41,156 nt of DNA, from the NCBI GenBank assembly GCA_002030045.1, contig LQBI01000034.1, positions 1-41,156 on the forward strand, given 5' to 3'. A program made the translations under genes and the position numbers. The notes beneath the pieces were generated by a model. That model was not told where the DNA came from and did not search any database. It saw only the letters and a program-made list of their open reading frames with translations. The DNA comes from Candidatus Aegiribacteria sp. MLS_C. GTDB taxonomy: Bacteria > Fermentibacterota > Fermentibacteria > Fermentibacterales > JCC-6. Shown piece by piece: positions 22,198 through 30,597 of the stretch (position 1 is the stretch's first letter; each line of letters begins with the position of its first letter).

Positions 22198-22637
22198 CTG
22201 CTGTATCGCATCTCCGCGTACCGTGACTCGAATCCCAGTCGCTCGTATAGCCTCTTTGCGGGATTGTCGTACTCCACGTGGAGCTTCACGTCCCCCCCGC
22301 ACCTTTTCAGGGACTCCTCGATCAGTCTGCCGCCTACGCCCCGGCCTCTCCTGTCCGGCCTGACGGCGACATAGAGCAGAAGGTTCGGAGGAACGTAACC
22401 TTCCATTCCTGTCCTCAGCATGACGAGTGCACCCACCGTTTCGCCCTCCTCCCTTGCCAGCAGGACGAAGCCTCCTTCACCCGCTGCATTCGAGAAGGCG
22501 TATTCCAGACCGTCACGTATCTGGTCCACAGGGTCCTCGAATGGTATCAGTGAGGAATGCAGGAATTCAGAGAGCTCGTTAAGCGATGTGAACTGCCTGA
22601 GGTCCTCCAGTCTGTCGACATGCATATAGTTGATCAT
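22194..22637 (-). CDS. GNAT-family N-acetyltransferase (147 aa)
   Basis: Acetyl-CoA-dependent acyltransferase of the GNAT fold. VGALVMLRTG is strand beta4, LLYVAVRPDRRGRGVGGRLI is motif A with the R-x-x-G-x-G pyrophosphate loop, and VKLHVEYDNPAKRLYERLGF is motif B with the usual N-x-x-A-x-x-L-Y-x-x-x-G-F ending. The ATG at 22637 follows AAAGG; an earlier ATG at 22685 is in frame but has no better ribosome site. It forms a two-gene unit with the racemase. The substrate is unknown. Confidence 0.85.
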   Translation of the reverse strand: MINYMHVDRLEDLRQFTSLNELSEFLHSSLIPFEDPVDQIRDGLEYAFSNAAGEGGFVLLAREEGETVGALVMLRTGMEGYVPPNLLLYVAVRPDRRGRGVGGRLIEESLKRCGGDVKLHVEYDNPAKRLYERLGFESRYAEMRYSR

Positions 22638-22753
22638 CGGCTGCCTTTCTTCCTGGATCGCCTTTGCGGGGATCGTTTGCATCATCGGTCTATGAAGGAT
22701 GGACCGTGTTTGCGGTGCACCCGTTCTTCTTCATAATTGCAGCACCGTGGACG

Positions 22754-23686
22754 ATGTCAACCCCCCAGCGCCGGATAACCGGTGAAAGGCGGCCCGATCT
22801 GAGAAAGGATGCCGTCGGCTCCGATCTGCTCCTTCTCCTGACAGCCGCGATATGGGGGTTCGCCTTCGTGGCTCAGAGGGCCGGAATGGATCACATCGGC
22901 CCATTCCTCTTCAACGGCATAAGGTTCGCCCTGGGATGCTGCGTCCTCCTTCCCGTCATCCTGGCCGGCAGACGACGCGGAACCTCACATGATGGCGTAC
23001 GCCTCCTCCGCGACGGTGCCCTTGCTGGAACCGTGCTCTTCGCCGGCGCCTCCCTCCAGCAGTTGGGCCTCGTGTACACCACAGCCGGCAACGCCGGTTT
23101 CGTCACCGGGCTCTACGTGGTCCTGGTACCGGTGCTGGGCACCATTCTCGGCCAGAGAACGGGACTGCGTACATGGATCGGATCCGCCCTGGCGGCCGGC
23201 GGAATGCTTGTTCTCTCCGCGGCGGGGACGCGGAGGATGGCCGCGGGGGATCTCATAGTCCTGTGCGGGTCAGTATTCTGGGCGCTCCACATACTCCTCA
23301 TCTCCAGGCTTATGAGGCGGTACGGCGCTATCCAGCTGGCTGCCGTGCAGTTCGGTGCCTGCTCGATCCTGAGCCTTGCTGCGGCGGCGGTGCTGGAAAA
23401 ACCTTCTCCGGAAGGTGTGGTGGGCGCACTGGTACCGCTCCTCTACGGAGGGCTGGTCTCGGTAGGGATCGCCTACACACTGCAGGTTGTTGCGCAGAAG
23501 AGGGCGGACCCCTCTCATGCAGCCATCATCATGAGCCTTGAGACCGTGTTCGCCCTGGTCGGGGGATGGATTGTCCTCGGCGAGAGGATCACGCTGCAGG
23601 GAGCCGCCGGAGGCGTCCTTATGATGTCTGCCATGCTCGTCTCGGCCTCCGCCGGCAGGCGCCGGCTGGTCCCGGAAGGGTTGTGA
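22754..23686 (+). CDS. EamA/DMT-superfamily transporter (310 aa)
   Basis: Ten hydrophobic segments in two EamA halves. The first opens with LLLLLTAAIWGFAFVAQRAG and contains GLYVVLVPVLGTILG. The second contains VLCGSVFWALHILLISRLM and closes with SLETVFALVGGWIVLGERIT. Family members export amino acids or other metabolites by proton exchange, mostly in the inner membrane. I take ATG 22754, though the frame is open to 22664; the ribosome site is weak at both. It is divergent from the GNAT/racemase pair, so export of an amino acid handled by those enzymes is possible but unproven. Confidence 0.85.
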   Translation: MSTPQRRITGERRPDLRKDAVGSDLLLLLTAAIWGFAFVAQRAGMDHIGPFLFNGIRFALGCCVLLPVILAGRRRGTSHDGVRLLRDGALAGTVLFAGASLQQLGLVYTTAGNAGFVTGLYVVLVPVLGTILGQRTGLRTWIGSALAAGGMLVLSAAGTRRMAAGDLIVLCGSVFWALHILLISRLMRRYGAIQLAAVQFGACSILSLAAAAVLEKPSPEGVVGALVPLLYGGLVSVGIAYTLQVVAQKRADPSHAAIIMSLETVFALVGGWIVLGERITLQGAAGGVLMMSAMLVSASAGRRRLVPEGL

Positions 23687-23710
23687 CCTGTCCCGCGGCG
23701 ATACTATACT
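23681..23710 (+). promoter_or_regulatory. Candidate promoter of the hybrid histidine kinase
   Basis: TTGTGA (23681-23686), an 18-bp spacer and a good TATACT (23705-23710) lie about 30 bp before the kinase start. The -35 box overlaps the end of the transporter gene. Confidence 0.45.
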
Positions 23711-23741
23711 AACGTCCAGCCAATTACTCCCGGGAGAACCG

Positions 23742-26477
23742 ATGCCAGAGGAAGCCGCAGTACCCCTCGATCGAAGCCAGGAAGCCCGCCAGGACTCCGT
23801 TCCGGAGCTGACGGACCAGCTCAGAATCACCCGTTCCAAACTCCGTACCGTGATGAAGCTCATGGAGGATATAGTCATAGTGCTTGACCGCACCGGCCTG
23901 GTGGTGGACATCAGCAGTCGCGCGGAGGAAGTCCTGGGGATCAGCCTGGATGATGTCATCGGCCGTACACGATGGGAGGATTTCGTTCCCGAAGACGAGA
24001 AGGAAAGGCTGGCCGGCTACTTCAACGACAGGACGAGCGGGATCGGCAACCCTCCCTCCACCTATACGTTCAGGGTCCTGGTCCCCGGAGGGCAGAGGTT
24101 CGTGAGGGCCAGCGTGGACTTCATATCAGGCACGGAGGACAGGGTGGTAGTACTGAAGGACCTGTCCGAGGTGGTGAAGGAGCAGAAGCGCACTGCGGAA
24201 AGCGAGGAGCGCTACAGGACGGTCATAGAGAACACTATGGACGGCATACTGATCTGCACCATCGACAGGATCCTCTTCGCCAACTCCAGCTTCTGCGATA
24301 TGACAGGCATTCCCAGGGAGGAGGTATACACTCTGACCCCGATGAGGTTCTTCCAGGAATCGGACAGGGTCAGGCTGGAGACCATTTTCACGGAGTCCAG
24401 CGGCGAGGGGAAAACTATCCACGTGCTGGAAGCCGGTCTCAGGAAGAGGGACGGATTCATTCCGGCCGAAATATCGGCTACGCCCATGGTCTACCGCGGT
24501 ATCGAAGCCGTCCTGATCTCCATTCGGGACCTCTCGATGAGAAGGGAGGCGGAGAAGAGACTCAAGGAGCAGCACAAGCTCCTCAAGGCTATCGTGGACA
24601 ACTCACCGGTAGGGGTGTCCGTCCACGACAGGTACGGGACCCTTCTCATGGCAAATGCCTCCTGGATGGCGATATGGGGAAAGTCAGGGGAGGACATCAA
24701 CGTGAAGATGAAGCCAAGGACGGAACTCCTCATGGATCGGGGAGATTCCTATCTGGGCCACTTCATCTCCGACGTGGAACTGGTATACAGACAGGGGGGG
24801 GAACTCTACATACCGATCCTCAGGATACCCAACCCGCCCAGGGGTGCGGCGGAGTTCATCTCCCACCATTTTTACGCGCTGATGGACGATGAGGGAGCGG
24901 TGGACAAGGTCGTGATCCTCACCCTCGACCTGACGGAATCGCTCCGCACGAAGGACGAGCTCAAGGAGACGAGGGACCAGTACCGGGAGCTGTTCAACAA
25001 CATACCCGTGGCAGTCTACCGGACCACCCTCGAATCCGGCGGAAGTATACTGTCGGCGAACCCCGAGATGGTCAGGATGTTCCACGGGTCCAACCTGGAC
25101 GAACTGATGAACGTCGCGGTTAAGGACCTTTACGTCGACCCCGCCAGGAGGAGAGATCTGATGGCCCGTCTGGCCGACGACGAGGAGGTCCAGGGCTTCG
25201 AGGCGGAACTGCGCAGGATAGACGGTTCCACCTTCCTGGGGGCCATCTCCGCAAGGAAGGTCCTCCACAGGGGCGGGGACCCGAACTACATCGAGGGAAT
25301 AATAAGGGACATCACCGACCAGAGGAGGATGGAGGAGGAGCTCCAGAACGTGGAGCAGCTGGAATCCATCGGCACCCTGGCAGGAGGCATCGCCCATGAT
25401 TTCAACAACCTCCTCATGGCGATCCAGGGAAGCATCTCCCTGGCCAGGGAGGAGAAGGAGCCTGAGAAGCTCGCCGCCTATCTGGAGGAGACCGACGGTT
25501 CTATCCAGGAGGCCACTGTCCTCACGCGGCAGCTGCTGACCTTCGCAAGGGGAGGAGTACCGGTCAGGGAGATCGTGGACGTGGACTCCTGCGTCAGGGA
25601 AGCGGTGCTCTTCAGCATGAGCGGTTCGCGGTCGGAGGTCGGTTTCCATATGGACGAAGGACTGCGGAGCATCAGCGCGGACCGGGAGCAGATATCGCAG
25701 GTCATCAGGAACATCGCCCTGAACGCGGTGCAGTCGATGTCCGGAGCCGGACGGCTCACGGTATCGGCATGCAATGTCTCCCTCGGGGCCGGCAACGAGT
25801 TCAGCCTGAAACCGGGCGACTACATCCGGATCTCCATAGGTGACGATGGCCCGGGAATAGCCCACAGGGACCTGAAGAGGATATTCAATCCCTATTTCAC
25901 GACCAAGACGGATGGCACCGGACTGGGGCTGGCCACCAGCTACTCCATAGTGAAGAGGCATTCGGGAGCGATAAGGGTATCATCCGAGGAGGGCCACGGA
26001 GCCGAATTCGTGGTCTACCTCCCTGCAGCCGACGAAAAGGAACCTTCCAAAAGGAAAAGGAAACCGGCTGCACGGACGGTACACTGTGAACACTGCAGGA
26101 TCCTCATAATGGATGACGACCACAAGGTACGTGAGGTCCTGGGATCCATGCTGGAAGCCCTGGGGCACGCCGTCACCGGCTGCGCCGACGGCGACAGCGC
26201 GGTGGAGCTGTACCGGGACGGCCTCACCTCTGAAAAACCCTACGATGCGGTCATAATGGACCTCACCGTGCCTGGAGGCACCGGGGGCGAGGCGGCGGTG
26301 AACAGGCTCCGGGAGATCGACCCCGGGGTCAGGGCCATCGTCTCCAGCGGTTACGCCAACAATCCCGTACTCTCCTGCTACCTGGACTACGGTTTTTCCG
26401 GAAGCCTCGTCAAACCCTTCAGTCTTTCGGTGCTGAGGAAGGAACTCGAATCGGTCCTCGGCGGCCGGTTCTCCTGA
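23742..26477 (+). CDS. Soluble multi-PAS hybrid histidine kinase (911 aa)
   Basis: Signal-transduction protein without membrane segments. Four PAS-like domains follow one another: about 30-145 (IVIVLDRTGLVVDISSRAEE), 155-275 (MDGILICTIDRILFANSSFC), 285-400 (NSPVGVSVHDRYGTLLMANA) and 420-530 (NNIPVAVYRTTLESGGSIL). The dimerisation box is GIAHDFNNLL with phospho-His552. The ATPase domain has NIALNAVQSM, DDGPGI, FNPYFTTK and TGLGLATSYS. A C-terminal receiver has DDD at 791-793, phospho-acceptor Asp840 (VIMDLTVPGG) and LVKPF. Sensor kinases of this kind detect ligands or redox state in the cytoplasm. No output gene is adjacent; the next gene is a sugar phosphomutase 22 bp downstream. The receiver may act as phosphate sink or pass phosphate to an unlinked partner. 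Confidence 0.9.
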   Translation: MPEEAAVPLDRSQEARQDSVPELTDQLRITRSKLRTVMKLMEDIVIVLDRTGLVVDISSRAEEVLGISLDDVIGRTRWEDFVPEDEKERLAGYFNDRTSGIGNPPSTYTFRVLVPGGQRFVRASVDFISGTEDRVVVLKDLSEVVKEQKRTAESEERYRTVIENTMDGILICTIDRILFANSSFCDMTGIPREEVYTLTPMRFFQESDRVRLETIFTESSGEGKTIHVLEAGLRKRDGFIPAEISATPMVYRGIEAVLISIRDLSMRREAEKRLKEQHKLLKAIVDNSPVGVSVHDRYGTLLMANASWMAIWGKSGEDINVKMKPRTELLMDRGDSYLGHFISDVELVYRQGGELYIPILRIPNPPRGAAEFISHHFYALMDDEGAVDKVVILTLDLTESLRTKDELKETRDQYRELFNNIPVAVYRTTLESGGSILSANPEMVRMFHGSNLDELMNVAVKDLYVDPARRRDLMARLADDEEVQGFEAELRRIDGSTFLGAISARKVLHRGGDPNYIEGIIRDITDQRRMEEELQNVEQLESIGTLAGGIAHDFNNLLMAIQGSISLAREEKEPEKLAAYLEETDGSIQEATVLTRQLLTFARGGVPVREIVDVDSCVREAVLFSMSGSRSEVGFHMDEGLRSISADREQISQVIRNIALNAVQSMSGAGRLTVSACNVSLGAGNEFSLKPGDYIRISIGDDGPGIAHRDLKRIFNPYFTTKTDGTGLGLATSYSIVKRHSGAIRVSSEEGHGAEFVVYLPAADEKEPSKRKRKPAARTVHCEHCRILIMDDDHKVREVLGSMLEALGHAVTGCADGDSAVELYRDGLTSEKPYDAVIMDLTVPGGTGGEAAVNRLREIDPGVRAIVSSGYANNPVLSCYLDYGFSGSLVKPFSLSVLRKELESVLGGRFS

Positions 26478-26499
26478 GAGACGTGGAAAGGGGTTCCTG

Positions 26500-27852
26500 A
26501 TGAAAGCCTTCAAGGCGTACGACATCCGGGGAGTCTGGGGCAGGGATTTCGACGGCGATACGGTCTACCGGATCGGGTTCCACCTTCCCGCACTGCTGGA
26601 GGCCGAGAGAGTCCTGGTAGGCTACGACTGCCGAGAATCCACGCCGGAGATCTTCGACGAGCTTTCCAGAGGTATAATGGATTCCGGCGCAGGGGTGGTG
26701 GAAATGGGCTTCGCGACGACGCCGATGGTCTACTACGCCACCGCCGCCCGCGGCTTCGACGCATCGGTCCAGATAACCGCATCCCACAATTCCCGGGAGT
26801 ACAACGGACTCAAGATATCAAGGACCGGATCTCTTCCCGTAGGCTACGATACAGGGCTGAAGCAGCTGGAGGAGATGGTGATGAGCCGGCCGGTCCAGCC
26901 TGCTGCGTTCAGGGGGGACAGGGTCCGCATACCGGGAATAAGGGAGGAGTACGTTTCCTTCCTGACCGGTTTCCTTGAGGATTTATCGCGGCTTCGTATC
27001 GCCGTGGACTGTTCCAACGGAATGGCCTCCCTCATCGCCGGGGATGTCCTGGGTAAAGGGCCCAGGTTCATTTTCGACACCATGGACGGCAGGTTCCCCA
27101 ACCACCAGCCGAATCCCCTGGACGAGGAGAACACCCGCCAGCTGAAGCAGCTGGTACTGGAGGAGGGGATGGATGTCGGTGTAATATTCGACGGGGACGG
27201 CGACAGGGTCATGTTCATCGACGAGAGGGGCAGGTTCGTCCGGCCGGACATAATGACCGCTGTTCTCGGACTGCATTATCTCTCAGGAGCTGCTGAGAGA
27301 GTGCTGCATGACATACGCACCTCCAGGGGCGTGATCGAGTTCATAGAGAGGATGGGGGGCAGGCCGTTCATGTGGAAGGTGGGTCATTCCCACGCGAAGA
27401 TGAAGATGCGGGAGATCGGCGCCGTCTACGGGGGCGAGCTGGCCGGCCACTACTATTTCAGGGATTTCTACAGCTGCGATTCCGGAATGCTGGCCGCGGT
27501 GCTGGCACTGAACATCCTGGCGGAGAGGAAGGAAGGCGGCAAGGGTTTCGCGGACCTGGTGGATTCGGTGAACCTTTACGCCAACTCAGGGGAGATCAAC
27601 TTCCGCACAGACGACAAGGCCTCCGTGATGGAGGCTCTCAGGATCCATTTCTCGAGCATCGAGGAACCATCCGCCTATTACGACTTCGATGGATACAGGA
27701 TGGAGTTCCCGAACTGGTGGTTCAACGTCCGGCCGTCGAACACCGAGCCCTACCTGAGGCTGGTGGTGGAGGCCGCAGACCACGGGATACTCTCGGCAAG
27801 ACTGGCCGAGATACGTGGCATCGTTCTGGAGAAGGGCGGCTCCGAAGCCTGA
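26500..27852 (+). CDS. Phosphomannomutase/phosphoglucomutase (450 aa)
   Basis: Alpha-D-phosphohexomutase of the ManB/AlgC type, interconverting hexose 6- and 1-phosphates for nucleotide-sugar and envelope polysaccharide synthesis. It has the N-terminal KAYDIRGVWGRDF, the active-site TASHNSREYNG with phospho-Ser95, the metal loop DGDGDR at 231-236, the sugar-binding GGELAGHYYFRDF and the C-terminal phosphate loop RPSNTEPYLRLVVE. All four domains and the normal length are present. It starts 22 bp after the kinase gene with a GGAAAGGGG ribosome site, so may be co-transcribed. A strong hairpin follows. A role in supplying glucose 1-phosphate for trehalose donors is possible. Confidence 0.9.
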   Translation: MKAFKAYDIRGVWGRDFDGDTVYRIGFHLPALLEAERVLVGYDCRESTPEIFDELSRGIMDSGAGVVEMGFATTPMVYYATAARGFDASVQITASHNSREYNGLKISRTGSLPVGYDTGLKQLEEMVMSRPVQPAAFRGDRVRIPGIREEYVSFLTGFLEDLSRLRIAVDCSNGMASLIAGDVLGKGPRFIFDTMDGRFPNHQPNPLDEENTRQLKQLVLEEGMDVGVIFDGDGDRVMFIDERGRFVRPDIMTAVLGLHYLSGAAERVLHDIRTSRGVIEFIERMGGRPFMWKVGHSHAKMKMREIGAVYGGELAGHYYFRDFYSCDSGMLAAVLALNILAERKEGGKGFADLVDSVNLYANSGEINFRTDDKASVMEALRIHFSSIEEPSAYYDFDGYRMEFPNWWFNVRPSNTEPYLRLVVEAADHGILSARLAEIRGIVLEKGGSEA

Positions 27853-27889
27853 TCCCGCAAGGGGGGGCAATAAGGGAGACGATGCAGGA

Positions 27890-27915
27890 AGGGCCCGGCT
27901 TTTCGGCCGGGCCCT
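27890..27915. terminator. Strong bidirectional hairpin terminator
   Basis: AGGGCCCGGC pairs perfectly with GCCGGGCCCT around the 6-nt loop TTTTCG. It lies between the convergent phosphomutase and protease genes and should serve both strands; GTTTCC follows on the plus side. Confidence 0.85.
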
Positions 27916-27943
27916 GTTTCCGTTACTGCTGCTGACCGGTGGT

Positions 27944-30385
27944 TCAGCGGACCAGGACCACCTTCACGTTCCTCGAATCGCTTCCGCTGAATATCCTCAC
28001 GAAGTAGACGCCGGAACCCATCCGCTGTCCCCCGCTGTCCGTACCCGACCATACCGCAGCATGGTTTCCTGCGGCCAGTTCGCCCAGGGACAGTGAATCG
28101 ACCATCCTTCCGGAAAGGTCGTACACCTCCATGCCCACCTCCCCTGTTCCCGGTACGGTGAAGGGCACGGTGACCTCCGAGGTGAACGGGTTCGGGTAAA
28201 CCGGATGAAGCTGCAGGACCGGAGAAGGGCCACCCCCGCCCTCGATTCCCACGTGGGGAACGGCATAGATCACGACGTCGTCTATGTTCCATCCGCAGTA
28301 GGTCCATCCTCCGTCGGTGGACCCCATGGTCCACCTTATGTAGACCTGCCACTGGTTGTCTGCCACCGAGGAGATGTCGAAGGACTGCTGTACCCAGCTG
28401 TCGTCCTCAACGTAGTCCTGGTTGGCCCAGACGTCGACCCAGTCCACACCGTTGCTGCTGACGCTCACATAGGCGTGGTCGTACTCCGGGGACTCCACTC
28501 CCAGCCATCTCCAGAACACCAGCTGCGAGCTGTACATGCCGTGGAATCCCAGGACCCCGGTGGTGAGGTGGGTCTCCGGAAGGTTGTTGGGATAGTCGCC
28601 TTCCAGGTTGTAGCCGTACACGTTGCTGCCGGTGTAGCCTGATGTGGGGTCAGGATACCCGTGCTGTCCGCCCTGTCCGGTGGGGACCCCCCACTCCCAG
28701 TCGCCCTGGGCGGTCCATCCCGGGTCGGAGGACATGTCCCAGCTGTAGAGGACGCCGGGTTCGCCCACCACCAGCACCACGTCCCGGTAAGTGTCGCCCT
28801 GGTGTGTGGTCAGGTTGGTGAAGTACACCCTCTCGCTATAGGCCCCGTCGGGCAGGACCGCTGCCGCAGGGCCGATGGAAAGCGTAACCGGCACAGGCGA
28901 GTAGGGGGAGAGGGACCCGGATGTGGTGGATATCTCCAGCCACCCGGCGCCGCCCTCGGTGGTTATCTCGTAGTCTATCGATCCCTCGCCGTTGAACTGC
29001 AGTGTGTACTCCATGCTTCCTGGGTAGAAGGGACCGCCGGTGTCCCCCTCCGATGTGAAACCGGATTCGGGAAGGACGAGGAGACCTGCGGGATTCGTAA
29101 GAGCCTTTATGCAGAAGTTGCCCGTGGTGTCAACGGTCTGGAGGTCCACCCAGGAGGAACCGTCGAGGAAGAAGCTCTCCCCCGGGTCGGCCCTGGACTC
29201 GACGATGACCCTGTAGTCCGCCCCCAGGAGCACCGGCACGTCGGAAGTGCAGTCGAAGGGCTGTCCTCCAGTGGAGAGGTCGAGGTAGACGAAGAAATCG
29301 TTGCCCTGGTCCAGGGTGACCGGGGAGGGAAGGTCGACTGTGTGCAGACCCGCGCATTCGGCGGTTCCGCTGAAACTCGCCAGTTCGCTTCCCAGCTGGC
29401 CGCCGGAGAAGGAATCGTAGATCCTTACGGTGTAGTCGACGTTGGGCACGACGGTGAAGAAGCTCACCGCCTCCAGCATCTCGTCCTGCTGGCATATGAA
29501 GGCGTTGAAGGCTTCGGACGCGGTCAGGAGGGTGTCCCTCCAGCCGTGGTAGTCATGGTAGTAGACATCCTGGTACCGCATGTACTCCACTTCCCTGTGG
29601 GAAATGGCCCCCATGGTGGGGTTCTGGCAGGAATGCTTGTCGTAGTATGAGATCCAGAAGTAGCCGTCGTTGCCCCATCCGGTGCCCCAGCTGTTCTTTA
29701 CCAGCCACGCCCCCGGCAGGGGGGCCTGGGTCACCCTTCCGTCGTCCCAGCCCACTATGGAGACCGCGTGGTTGGGGTCGAGGCTGCTGGAGGGGGGCTG
29801 GTAGTGCTCGTACTCCGAGTTGATGAAGGCGCCGTCGTAGCACATGCAGGTCCCCATGACTCCGTAGTCCATTATGGCCTGCTTTATGGTGTCGATGTTC
29901 TCCAGCTCGCTGCCGGCGATGTACCAGGCTATCTCCCTGGGGTAGTAGTAGTGGTAGGAGTCGGAATACCTATCCGGAGGCGTCGTGTATGACTGGCCGT
30001 CGATGTCCCTGACCGCCCCCTCTCCCCTGGACAGGTAGGCGGAGGCCACCAGGTAGTCGCCTCCCTGGTGCACCACCAGCCCGCCTCCCGTGGGGGGGTC
30101 CAGGTCGTCGTTGTTGTGCTGGTTGAAACCGTTCCACCAGTCCAGGTGGTACTCGGCAAGGTTGGGTTCGCCGGTCTCCCCGGCGGCCTCCCATGCGCCC
30201 GTCATGAGAAGGTTGCCCTCCATGGAGGCCATCACGCCGTGGGTCCAGCAGGTACCTCCCTGCTGGCTCTTGACCGAGGTGACGTAATTCTCCCCGCCTA
30301 CGTCCCTCAGATCATAGGTGGGAGGCGGCTGGGCCGTGGATGCGGCAGCCAGGACGATGACTGAAAGTAAGGGCAGGTATTTCAT
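27944..30385 (-). CDS. Secreted papain-family (C1) protease with lectin-like and sorting domains (813 aa)
   Basis: The ATG at 30385 follows AGGAGG by 6 nt and opens a signal peptide (LPLLSVIVLAAASTAQ). The mature enzyme starts almost at once with YDLRDVGGENYVTSVKSQQG. The catalytic set is Gln41/42, Cys46 (GGTCWTHG), His206 (DPNHAVSIVGWDD) and Asn231 (VKNSWGTGWGNDGYF). There is no I29-type propeptide. Residues about 265-440 resemble the lectin-like domain that follows C1 domains in bacteria. A BACON/Ig-like strand region and a jelly-roll carrying GWTAQGDWEWGVPTGQGG come next. The last 85 residues, with VYPNPFTSEV, YDLSGRMVDSL and GSGVYFVRIFSG, are a FlgD-Ig/type-IX-like sorting module. It probably acts outside or on the cell surface in protein degradation. 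Confidence 0.9.
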   Translation of the reverse strand: MKYLPLLSVIVLAAASTAQPPPTYDLRDVGGENYVTSVKSQQGGTCWTHGVMASMEGNLLMTGAWEAAGETGEPNLAEYHLDWWNGFNQHNNDDLDPPTGGGLVVHQGGDYLVASAYLSRGEGAVRDIDGQSYTTPPDRYSDSYHYYYPREIAWYIAGSELENIDTIKQAIMDYGVMGTCMCYDGAFINSEYEHYQPPSSSLDPNHAVSIVGWDDGRVTQAPLPGAWLVKNSWGTGWGNDGYFWISYYDKHSCQNPTMGAISHREVEYMRYQDVYYHDYHGWRDTLLTASEAFNAFICQQDEMLEAVSFFTVVPNVDYTVRIYDSFSGGQLGSELASFSGTAECAGLHTVDLPSPVTLDQGNDFFVYLDLSTGGQPFDCTSDVPVLLGADYRVIVESRADPGESFFLDGSSWVDLQTVDTTGNFCIKALTNPAGLLVLPESGFTSEGDTGGPFYPGSMEYTLQFNGEGSIDYEITTEGGAGWLEISTTSGSLSPYSPVPVTLSIGPAAAVLPDGAYSERVYFTNLTTHQGDTYRDVVLVVGEPGVLYSWDMSSDPGWTAQGDWEWGVPTGQGGQHGYPDPTSGYTGSNVYGYNLEGDYPNNLPETHLTTGVLGFHGMYSSQLVFWRWLGVESPEYDHAYVSVSSNGVDWVDVWANQDYVEDDSWVQQSFDISSVADNQWQVYIRWTMGSTDGGWTYCGWNIDDVVIYAVPHVGIEGGGGPSPVLQLHPVYPNPFTSEVTVPFTVPGTGEVGMEVYDLSGRMVDSLSLGELAAGNHAAVWSGTDSGGQRMGSGVYFVRIFSGSDSRNVKVVLVR

Positions 30386-30597
30386 ATGCGGCCTCCTGAA
30401 AAGAGTGACACTGGCAGGAAGGAAGAACATCCCTGTTCGGTTCCCCTGGAATATGACGGTGTACCGTGTTCCGGAGCAACCGCGGCGTATGGAGTATCGT
30501 ACATGTCTTCGTGACGGACTTGGCAGGGGTCTTATATTGATTCCGTTGAATCACATTCCGATCCCGTTCTTAGGAACAACCAGGAAGGGAGCTACCC

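Noticed and set aside
24684-25961. 425-codon minus-strand open frame
   Set aside because: Antisense to the histidine kinase core, where all H, N and G boxes read cleanly on the plus strand.
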